Source: Mycolicibacterium parafortuitum (GTDB taxonomy: Bacteria > Actinomycetota > Actinomycetes > Mycobacteriales > Mycobacteriaceae). Taken from it: a stretch of DNA of 64,000 nt. Below are positions 8,087 through 15,147 of the stretch, one piece after another (positions within the stretch are counted from its first letter, which is position 1; each line of letters begins with the position of its first letter). The stretch covers positions 248,001 to 312,000 of the forward strand of contig NZ_AP022598.1 in assembly GCF_010725485.1 (NCBI RefSeq), written 5' to 3'. The translations under genes were made by a program, and so were the position numbers. The notes beneath the pieces are model-generated. The model worked only from the letters and a program-made list of their open reading frames with translations, searched no databases and had not been told where the DNA came from.

Positions 8087-9532
8087 CTACCGGGCCGGTT
8101 CGGGATCCGGGCCGGCGAACGAGCCGAGCAGCCCGAGCATCGCGACCGCGGCGACGACGAGGAACGCCAGCGGATAACCGCCGTCCCCGCCGGCGCTGAG
8201 CGCGATCGCCACCCAGGCCGCACCCATCGCCGAGCCGCTGAACCGAATCAGGTTGTACAGACCCAGCCCGGTGCCCTGCGCACCCGCCGGAGAGCGGGTC
8301 GCGCCGGTGGCCGCCGGCGTCTGGACGAACGCGATCCCGACACCGACCAGCAGCAGGATGCCCGCCGTCGCCCCCAGCCCGTGGGCGCGCTCGGCGATCC
8401 CCGCCGCGGTCGCCGCGGCCAGGGCGAGCTGACCGGCGATCAGCAACACCAGCCCGGTGCGCAGCACCCGGCGCGGGCCGATCCGGTCCAGGTATCTGCC
8501 CACCAGCGGCCCGAGGACCGTCATCGCCGCCGGGACCGCCAGCAACACCAACCCCGCCACCGACCCCGACTGCCCACTGCCGACCAGGTACAGCGGCACC
8601 GCCAACAGCGTGGCTCCGAGGCAGAACATGAACGAGAACGCACCCAGCGTGCTGCGCGCGAACCGGACCTCGGCCACCAGTCGGACGTCGACGAACGGTT
8701 CGGCAGCGCGCAGGCAGTGCCAGACGAAGAACGCCAGCACCACCACGGCGGCCGCGATCACCGCGAGCACCGTGGTGGACAACCCGAGCCGCGGCACCAG
8801 GGCCACCCCGAGGATCAGCAGGCCGGAGCCGGCGGTCAGCGCGGTGGCCCCGACGGCGTCGAAGCTCATCCGCGTGCCGGGGTAGCGCGGGATGTGTCGC
8901 AGCGTCCCGATCAGCCCCGCCAGCGCGACCGGCACCAGCGGAACGAAGACCCACCGCCACCCCCACGCGTCGGCGATGAAGCCGCCCATCGTCGGGCCGA
9001 CCGCCTGGCCGATGCCGTTGACCGACGCCCACGCACCGACCGCCCCGCCCCGCCGCTCGCCGGCGAACAGCCATGTCAGCAGGCCCATCACCGCCGGGCC
9101 GAGCGCCGAGGCGGCCATCCCGCCGAGGCAGCGCCACATGATCAGCAACTCGAGGGTCGGCGCGGTCGCGGCCCCCACCGCGCACACCGCGGTACCGATC
9201 ATCGAGGCGCAGTACACGCGCCGGCGACCGAAACGGTCCCCGATCCAGCCGACCACCGGCATGGTCGCGGTGAAGGTCAGCAGAAACCCGACCACGATGA
9301 ACACGCCGCTGCCCAGCGGGGCGTCGAAGTCGGCGAGGATGGCCGGCATCGGCACGTTGACGACGTTGTTGCTGATCGTGCCGACCAGCGTGCCCGACAG
9401 CAGCGCGGCCAGCGCCAGCGGCGTGCCGTCGCGGCCCTCAGGAACCGCAGGTCCTGCGGGGGGATGGCTGTCGGTGTCGGTCATCTCGGCGCTGTCGTCA
9501 CGATCTGTCGGCGGTTGCGGGGACCCAGTCAC
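8087..9532 (-). CDS. MFS drug/solute transporter (DHA2-like)
   Basis: This 481-residue major facilitator has about 14 predicted membrane helices, the arrangement of the DHA2 drug:H+ antiporter group. Motif A is visible as GWIGDRFGRRRVY after the second helix, and the first helices contain NNVVNVPMPAILADF. The GTG at 9532 gives a 30-residue polar N-terminus; an ATG at 9484 would also give a full first helix, so the start is uncertain. It converges with the PucR-type gene (14 bp gap) and is divergent from the transporter at 9810. The substrate is unknown; export of a metabolite or toxic intermediate of the neighbouring catabolic cluster is only an inference. Confidence 0.88.
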   Translation of the reverse strand: MTGSPQPPTDRDDSAEMTDTDSHPPAGPAVPEGRDGTPLALAALLSGTLVGTISNNVVNVPMPAILADFDAPLGSGVFIVVGFLLTFTATMPVVGWIGDRFGRRRVYCASMIGTAVCAVGAATAPTLELLIMWRCLGGMAASALGPAVMGLLTWLFAGERRGGAVGAWASVNGIGQAVGPTMGGFIADAWGWRWVFVPLVPVALAGLIGTLRHIPRYPGTRMSFDAVGATALTAGSGLLILGVALVPRLGLSTTVLAVIAAAVVVLAFFVWHCLRAAEPFVDVRLVAEVRFARSTLGAFSFMFCLGATLLAVPLYLVGSGQSGSVAGLVLLAVPAAMTVLGPLVGRYLDRIGPRRVLRTGLVLLIAGQLALAAATAAGIAERAHGLGATAGILLLVGVGIAFVQTPAATGATRSPAGAQGTGLGLYNLIRFSGSAMGAAWVAIALSAGGDGGYPLAFLVVAAVAMLGLLGSFAGPDPEPAR

Positions 9533-9610
9533 TGTCTCACCGACGACCCCGCCACGCGGCCGCCCCCTCGGGTCAAAGTGCCCAGTGCGGCGGGCGGACT
9601 GCGGCGCAAC

Positions 9611-9776
9611 TGCACATCGCAGCAGCGTCGGCCGCAGTATTTACCTGGCCGAAACGCCAGGACATGTGGCCGACAACCGGCGAGCATATTGCACAGGGGG
9701 ACTGTCACAGCGGTGTGCACTCTGTGCGTTGACCCACGCTCGTATCGCGCCGAGCATTCCCCCATCAGACTGCACA
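9611..9776. promoter_or_regulatory. Cluster of TGCACA motifs in divergent transporter promoter region
   Basis: The 277-bp gap between two transporters contains TGCACA at 9611, 9690 and 9771 and its complement at 9714. The same hexamer occurs at 6332 and 6366 in front of the PucR-type gene. The longer form (A/T)CTGCACA is shared by three copies. This looks like a repeated binding site that could tie the transporters to the PucR-type regulator. Confidence 0.4.
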
Positions 9777-9809
9777 GCCCATGAGCAGTTGTGAGCGAAA
9801 GGCCGTCGG

Positions 9810-11378
9810 ATGCAGACTCATCTGGGCGCGGCGCACTGGATATACCTCGCCGGCATCATCGTCATCCTCGCCACGATGGCGCTACGCAAGAACATCGTCG
9901 TCCCCGCGGTCATGGCGACCTTCCTGACCGCGTGGGTGTTCTCCGGCAGCGTCATCACCGGCCTGTCGTCGATCTTCAATGCCAGCCTGGTCGCCGCCCA
10001 CGAACTGTTCAACATCTTCCTGATCATCGCGCTGGTCACCGCGATGCTCGGCGCGATGCGGGAGATGGGCGCCGACCGCCTGATGGTGACCCCGTTCCGC
10101 CGTGTGATGCGGGCCGGCACAAGCAGTTTCGTGATGCTCGCGCTGATCACCTACGTCATCTCGTTGTTCTTCTGGCCCACCCCGGCAGTCCCTCTGGTCG
10201 GCGCGGTGCTGATCCCGGTCGCGATCCGGGCCGGGCTGAGCCCGCTGTCGGTGGGCATGGTCATCGCGATCGCGGGACAGGGCATGGCGCTGTCGTCGGA
10301 CTACATCATCAAGGTGGCTCCCGGCATCTCGGCGACCGCCGCCGGAGTCGACACCGACAGCGTGGCCGACAAGGCCCTGGTGCTCTCGCTCATCGTGGGC
10401 TTCACCGCGCTGGTCATCACCTACCTCACCCAGCGCAGGACGTGGCGTGCGCCGTCGCCGGAGTTGCTCGTCGAATGGGAGAACAAGGCCGACAAGTTCG
10501 GCGTGACCGCTTCGGGTGACGACTCACCCGACGGCGCAGAGCCGGCGCCTGCCGCGGGCGGGGCTGCCGCACCGGTTCCGCCCGCCACCCGCGCCGCCGA
10601 CGGGGTCGGGGCCCCGACGGCCACCATCGTGCGCGACACGTCGACCGCGAACCCGGACAGCCCCCCGAAGCCGCTGGCGGCCAAGGCGTTTGCGATCCTC
10701 GTGCCCGTCGCTTACCTGGTGTTCATCGTCTACCTGCTGCTGGGCAAGTTCACCACCGCGGTGCCGCCGCTCAAGGGCGGTGACGCCGCGGGCATCGTCG
10801 GGGGAATCGCGGCGATGATCCTGTTCGCGGCCTGTCTGACCAACAGCCGCCGGGCCTGCCTGGAGGCCTCCTCGCAGCACGTGGTCGACGGCCTGGTGTT
10901 CGCGTTCAAGGCGATGGGGATCGTGCTGCCGATCGCCGGCTTCTTCTTCATCGGCAACGGCGACTTCTCGGCCCGCATCCTCGGCATGCCCGAGGACGCC
11001 ACCGGTCCTGCGCTGCTGTTCGATCTCATCAATGCGGGCCTCTCGCATGTTGCACCGAATGCGTTCGTGGTCGCGTTCACGGTGATGTTCGTCGGCGTCA
11101 TCGCCGGCCTGGAGGGGTCCGGCTTCAGCGGATTGCCGCTGACCGGGTCGCTGTCGGGCGCCCTCGGCAGCGCGGCGGGGATGGATCCGTCGACGCTGGC
11201 CGCTATCGGTCAGATGGGCAACATCTGGTCGGGCGGCGGCACGCTGGTGGCGTGGTCCTCGCTGGTCGCCGTGGCCGGGTTCGCCCGGGTTCCGGTGCTC
11301 ACGCTGGCCCGCAAGTGCTTCCTGCCGGTGATGGCGGGGCTGGTGCTGTCCACGCTGTTCGCCATCATCGCGTTCTGA
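9810..11378 (+). CDS. Multi-pass membrane transporter (organic-ion type, family not fixed)
   Basis: The 522-residue protein has roughly 12 hydrophobic helices in two blocks separated by a Pro/Ala-rich hydrophilic linker at about residues 210-290. The first block includes LFNIFLIIALVTAMLGAMREMG and FFWPTPAVPLVGAVLIPVAI, the second GLEGSGFSGLPLTGSL. The two-block topology resembles ion-transporter-superfamily carriers for organic anions, but I cannot assign a family with certainty. An AAAGG site precedes the ATG. Its stop overlaps the start of the DUF1275 gene (TGATG). It may import the substrate of the left-edge oxidative cluster, as suggested by the shared TGCACA motifs. Confidence 0.75.
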   Translation: MQTHLGAAHWIYLAGIIVILATMALRKNIVVPAVMATFLTAWVFSGSVITGLSSIFNASLVAAHELFNIFLIIALVTAMLGAMREMGADRLMVTPFRRVMRAGTSSFVMLALITYVISLFFWPTPAVPLVGAVLIPVAIRAGLSPLSVGMVIAIAGQGMALSSDYIIKVAPGISATAAGVDTDSVADKALVLSLIVGFTALVITYLTQRRTWRAPSPELLVEWENKADKFGVTASGDDSPDGAEPAPAAGGAAAPVPPATRAADGVGAPTATIVRDTSTANPDSPPKPLAAKAFAILVPVAYLVFIVYLLLGKFTTAVPPLKGGDAAGIVGGIAAMILFAACLTNSRRACLEASSQHVVDGLVFAFKAMGIVLPIAGFFFIGNGDFSARILGMPEDATGPALLFDLINAGLSHVAPNAFVVAFTVMFVGVIAGLEGSGFSGLPLTGSLSGALGSAAGMDPSTLAAIGQMGNIWSGGGTLVAWSSLVAVAGFARVPVLTLARKCFLPVMAGLVLSTLFAIIAF

Positions 11379-12166
11379 TGCGCCAACCCCTCGCCCTGGC
11401 CGCCACCGTGGTGCTGACGTTCGTCACCGGGGTGGTCGACGCCGTCGGCTTCCTGGCCCTGGACCGGGTGTTCACCGGAAACATGACGGGCAACATCGTG
11501 ATCCTGGGCATGGGCGTAGCCGGCGCCGACGAACTGCCCGTGCTCGGACCGGCCATCGCGCTGGCGGCGTTCACCGCCGCGGCCTATCTCGCCGGTCTGG
11601 TGCTGCGCGGCCGCGGCGAGCCCCGCGGTCCGGGCTGGCACCACCGGGTGACCGTGCTCCTGTCCGTCGGGGCGGCCACGCTGTCGGCACTGGCGGTGGC
11701 GGCGGTCGTGGCCGGCAGTCACCTCGGGACGGCGCTGCAGATCGTGATGGCCGCGGCCACGGCGGCGGTGATGGGATCCCAGGCGATGATCGCGCGCACC
11801 GTCGCGGTCGCCGACATGACCACAGTGGTGGTCACCTCGACGCTCGCCTCGCTGGCCGGGGAGACGTGGACCCGTGGCGGGCGCGGCGCGGTGTTCAACC
11901 GCCGGCTGGCGGCGATCGCGGTGATCTTCGCCGGCGCCGTCGCGGGTGCGGCCCTGGTCCGGGTGCACGTGGCGGTGCCGTTCGGCCTGGCCGCCGCGCT
12001 CACCGCGGCCGTCGCGGTGCTCGGGCACCTGCGGCTGTCGGCTCCGCGCGGGTCCGATCTCTCCACGCGATCTCCACACAGTCTCCAAGCACCGCGGCGC
12101 GTTCCGGCGCAGGATCATTTTCGTGATGACGACAACGACTCCGAAATGCGCTGCACCACAACGTGA
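11378..12166 (+). CDS. DUF1275 (YoaK-like) membrane protein
   Basis: This is a 262-residue membrane protein with about six helices over residues 1-215. The start VTGVVDAVGFLALDRVFTGNMTGNIV is the signature of DUF1275/YoaK proteins, whose function is unknown. A 45-residue hydrophilic tail after the last helix is longer than usual and runs into the start of the sigma factor gene, overlapping it by 41 bp in another frame. It is translationally coupled to the transporter upstream. Confidence 0.85.
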   Translation: MRQPLALAATVVLTFVTGVVDAVGFLALDRVFTGNMTGNIVILGMGVAGADELPVLGPAIALAAFTAAAYLAGLVLRGRGEPRGPGWHHRVTVLLSVGAATLSALAVAAVVAGSHLGTALQIVMAAATAAVMGSQAMIARTVAVADMTTVVVTSTLASLAGETWTRGGRGAVFNRRLAAIAVIFAGAVAGAALVRVHVAVPFGLAAALTAAVAVLGHLRLSAPRGSDLSTRSPHSLQAPRRVPAQDHFRDDDNDSEMRCTTT

Positions 12167-12725
12167 CCAGCGCCCGGATGACACCGAGTTCGAGCGCGCG
12201 GTACTGAGCCTGGTCCCGATGCTGCAGCGGCGCGCGTACGCCTACACCGGAAACGCCGCCGACGCCGAGGATCTGGTCCAGGAGACACTCATCAAGGCGT
12301 ATCGCGCCTTTCCCAGGCTCGGGCCGGATCCCTACCTGAAGGCTTGGCTGCTGAGCATCCTGCGTAACACGTGGATCGCGAAATACCGTGCCGCCCAATG
12401 CCGTCCCGCCGAAACATTGACCGCCGAATTCCATGACGGAGACTCCGGGGCGGCATCCGCAGAGGAGCTCGCGCTGCGCGACATCGCCGACGACCGGATT
12501 CTCGCGGCGCTGGCCGAGCTCTCCGAGCCGATGCGCCTGACCGTCTACTACACCGCGGTCGAGGGCATGTCGTGCCGCGAGGTCGCCCAGGTGATGGGGG
12601 TCCCCGAGGGCACGGTGATGTCGAGGATGCACCGCGGCCGGGCCCAGCTGCGCCGCCGGCTCACCCAGCCAGGAACGCGTCCAGCTCCGCGCAAAAAGTC
12701 TCCCATGCCGGCTCGCCGGCCGTGA
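12126..12725 (+). CDS. ECF-type RNA polymerase sigma factor
   Basis: This 199-residue sigma-70 family protein has region 2 at about residues 25-90 (DAEDLVQETLIKAYRAF) and region 4 at about 130-180 (CREVAQVMGVPEGTVMSRMHRGRAQLRRRL). It belongs to the group IV (ECF) class that redirects RNA polymerase in response to stress. No anti-sigma factor gene lies next to it. The ATG was chosen over a GTG one codon earlier because of AGGA upstream. Its last 65 bp overlap, tail to tail, with the hydrolase fusion gene on the other strand, so transcription of the two could interfere. Confidence 0.88.
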   Translation: MTTTTPKCAAPQRDQRPDDTEFERAVLSLVPMLQRRAYAYTGNAADAEDLVQETLIKAYRAFPRLGPDPYLKAWLLSILRNTWIAKYRAAQCRPAETLTAEFHDGDSGAASAEELALRDIADDRILAALAELSEPMRLTVYYTAVEGMSCREVAQVMGVPEGTVMSRMHRGRAQLRRRLTQPGTRPAPRKKSPMPARRP

Positions 12726-13866
12726 GCAGGTGGTTACCGCCCTCGAGCGCGACGAACCGCGCCTGCGGGATCAGCGTGGCCAGCTCCTCCCCGTACCGCA
12801 CGGGCACCCGGCGGTCACCGCTCGCGTGCATCACCAGCGTCGGGCAGGCCACCTGGCCGGCGAGGTCGCGGACGTCGATGTGGGCGAACTGCTCCAGGAA
12901 ACGCACTGCGTTCTCGGCCGAGGTGGTACGGCGCTGCAGATGGTCGAAGGAACTCCAGTCCTCGCGCGTGCCCCCCGGGATGAACTGCGCGGCGAACACC
13001 TGCCGGAACGCCGGATCGTCATTGCCCCAACCGACCCGCGCGAGCTCGAGATCCAGTGCGGCCGCGCGGCGTTCGTCCGGACCGACCGCGCGTACCGCAC
13101 GCCCGCGCGCATACGCACCGCAGAGCACCAACTTTGACACCCGGTCAGGATGGCGAGCCGCATAGGCGACGGCCACGGCACCGCCCTGGGAGACACCGAG
13201 CAACGGGAACCGGTCCAGTTCGAGGGAGTCGACCACCGAGGCCAGGTCATCGACCCAGTCGTCGAAGGTGAATCCTGGTGCATCCCAATCCGAAAGACCG
13301 CATCCTCGTTCGTCGTAACGGATGTAGCGGTAACGCTGGGACAGATCGCGCACCCAGTGCCGCCACACCGGGCTTTCCACGTCGTAGCGCAGATGCGTCA
13401 TCCAGTTGCCTGCGCGCACCAGCGGCGGCCCCTCCCCCGCCACCGCGTAGGCCAGCCGCAGCCCGTCGGCGGCGCGGCAGAACGCGACGCGCTGCTCCAC
13501 CGTCGGCTCGGCGTCACCGCCCGGTGCCTCGACGGCGGAATCGGTGACGCCCTCGGTGACGGCGCCGACGAACTGATAGCCGCGACCGCGCACCGTCTTG
13601 ATGTACCGCTGGGACTCCCCGTCGTCACCGAGCGCACGCCGAGCCGCCATGATGCGACTCGACAACGCGGCCTCGCCGACGAACTTTCCGCCCCACACCG
13701 CCTCGAAAAGCTCTTGTTTGGTCACACAGCGCCGACGGTTGGCCACCAGCACCGCCAGCACGTCGAATACCTGCGGCTCCACCGGGACGGCCTGCCCGTC
13801 GCGTCGCAACTCGTAACGCTGCGAATCCAGGACGAACTCGCCGAACACGATCTCCGCCGTTCTCAT
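12661..13866 (-). CDS. OmpR-type winged-helix / alpha-beta hydrolase fusion protein
   Basis: This 401-residue fusion has an N-terminal OmpR/PhoB winged helix (about 1-100: FGEFVLDSQRYELRRDG, EALFEAVWG-like and RGRGYQFVG), followed by an alpha/beta hydrolase (about 130-400). The hydrolase part shows YDERGCGLSDW, the nucleophile elbow GVSQGGA, an acid in HASGDRRVPV and the catalytic His in EGGNHLL, so the triad looks intact. Such proteins could act as ligand- or ester-sensing transcription factors; in other bacteria this domain is also fused to adenylate cyclases. The ATG overlaps the stop of the small membrane protein upstream (ATGA), so the two probably work together. Confidence 0.88.
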   Translation of the reverse strand: MRTAEIVFGEFVLDSQRYELRRDGQAVPVEPQVFDVLAVLVANRRRCVTKQELFEAVWGGKFVGEAALSSRIMAARRALGDDGESQRYIKTVRGRGYQFVGAVTEGVTDSAVEAPGGDAEPTVEQRVAFCRAADGLRLAYAVAGEGPPLVRAGNWMTHLRYDVESPVWRHWVRDLSQRYRYIRYDERGCGLSDWDAPGFTFDDWVDDLASVVDSLELDRFPLLGVSQGGAVAVAYAARHPDRVSKLVLCGAYARGRAVRAVGPDERRAAALDLELARVGWGNDDPAFRQVFAAQFIPGGTREDWSSFDHLQRRTTSAENAVRFLEQFAHIDVRDLAGQVACPTLVMHASGDRRVPVRYGEELATLIPQARFVALEGGNHLLTAGEPAWETFCAELDAFLAG

Positions 13867-14225
13867 CGCGGTCCCGCCTGCGGCCACCACCAGGTCAGAG
13901 CCGCCAGCGCGGTCAGCGCGGTGGCACCGAGGGTGATCACGACGCCGACGGTCAAGCGTTGTACCGCAACGTTTCTGGGCACCGGGCGGCCCGCCACCGG
14001 CTGTGCGACCGTGGCGACGAACACCACCGCCAGTGCCGCGAGGAGGAACCCGGCGAGCGCCGAGATCGCTCCGAGTTGCGCCAGCCACGGTGGCCGGGCC
14101 CGCCCGTCGCCACCATCGGAGAGAACGCCGCAGAGCCCGACGAAACCCAATACGCCGAGTTGAAGTTTCTGCCACTCGCGGGCCGAATCCTGGATACGCT
14201 CATCGTCGTGCCGACCGGAATACAC
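13863..14225 (-). CDS. Small membrane protein, three helices
   Basis: About 120 residues from a GTG start at 14225, which lies just after the stop of the XRE gene and has a GAG-containing site upstream. An in-frame ATG at 14294 would add 23 residues overlapping the XRE gene, so the start is uncertain. Three hydrophobic segments are visible: LGVLGFVGLCGVL, ISALAGFLLAALAVVFVAT and VGVVITLGATALTALAALTWWW. I recognise no family. It overlaps the downstream regulator/hydrolase fusion by 4 bp, which suggests a membrane partner or signal source for that protein. Confidence 0.65.
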   Translation of the reverse strand: MYSGRHDDERIQDSAREWQKLQLGVLGFVGLCGVLSDGGDGRARPPWLAQLGAISALAGFLLAALAVVFVATVAQPVAGRPVPRNVAVQRLTVGVVITLGATALTALAALTWWWPQAGPR

Positions 14226-14244
14226 GCCGGCCAGTCTCAGGTGC

Positions 14245-15099
14245 TCAGCGCGATCCCATCCAGACCGGATCATTCCTGGTAACGGCACTGCCACTCTCCC
14301 GGTGCCACAGCCGCGCGAGCCGGCCCGCCGACATCGAATCCGGAGCCGCGAAGTAGATGTACAGATGGAGCCGTTCGGCGCCGGTGACGGCGAACTTCTC
14401 GCGATGCAGTTCCAGCTCCCCCACGTCGCAGTGCCTCACCCGCACCGGGCTCACCGCGCGCTGCTGCACCTCCTGCCGGGACCACAGCCGGCAGAAGTGC
14501 CGGGAGCGCTGGCGCAAATCAGCGATCAAGGCCTGGACCCGCGGTGATTCGCACTCGTTGCCGATGTCGGCACGCAACTGCGCGACGCTGTCGGCGGCGG
14601 CCTGTTCCCAGTCCACCCAGAACTCCCGCTCGCGAGGGTCGAGGAACACCGCGTGCAACCGGCTGGTGTCCGGCTCCATGTTCGGGAACAGCGCCTGGGC
14701 CCGCGAGTTGGAGGCCACGACGTCCATGTAGCGGTCCACGAGTATCGCGGGCAGGTCCAGCTGGTCGATCAGCAGCAGCACGCCGTCGGGAACCCTGGGG
14801 TGGGCCACGCCGCCGCGCCGGGACACCGGGCGGGTCAGGCGATGCAGATGGGCGGCCTCGTCCGCGTCGAGGCGCAGTGCGTCGGCGAGCGCGTCGACGA
14901 CGGCGACCGACGGCGAGCGCTCCCGGCCCTGCTCGAGCCGGATGTAGTACTCGGTGCTGATGCCGGCGAGCTGGGCCACCTCCTCGCGGCGCAGCCCCGG
15001 CACCCGTCGCCTCCCGTGGTCAGGCAGCCCGACGTCCTGTGGCGTCAATCGATGGCGGTGCCAGCGGAGAAAGCTCCCGAGGACGCTGCTGTTGGTCAT
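14245..15099 (-). CDS. XRE-family regulator with MmyB-like ligand-binding domain
   Basis: The 284-residue protein has an N-terminal helix-turn-helix (about 10-75: GLRREEVAQLAGISTEYYIRLEQGR) and a C-terminal MmyB-like domain (about 100-280), the common actinobacterial arrangement. The start at 15099 matches the usual beginning of the family (LGSFLRWHRHRLTPQDVGLP); a TTG further upstream is possible. Family members are usually repressors of adjacent oxidoreductases or transporters with an unknown small ligand. It follows the sulfatase on the same strand with a 48-bp gap. Confidence 0.9.
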   Translation of the reverse strand: MTNSSVLGSFLRWHRHRLTPQDVGLPDHGRRRVPGLRREEVAQLAGISTEYYIRLEQGRERSPSVAVVDALADALRLDADEAAHLHRLTRPVSRRGGVAHPRVPDGVLLLIDQLDLPAILVDRYMDVVASNSRAQALFPNMEPDTSRLHAVFLDPREREFWVDWEQAAADSVAQLRADIGNECESPRVQALIADLRQRSRHFCRLWSRQEVQQRAVSPVRVRHCDVGELELHREKFAVTGAERLHLYIYFAAPDSMSAGRLARLWHRESGSAVTRNDPVWMGSR

Positions 15100-15147
15100 A
15101 CAGAGATGAACTCCGACGACCGGCAATATATTGCATGTTACCGAAGA

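Noticed and set aside
9818..10150. Minus-strand frame of 110 codons inside the transporter gene
   Set aside because: Antisense shadow of a strongly hydrophobic gene; no start context or family pattern.
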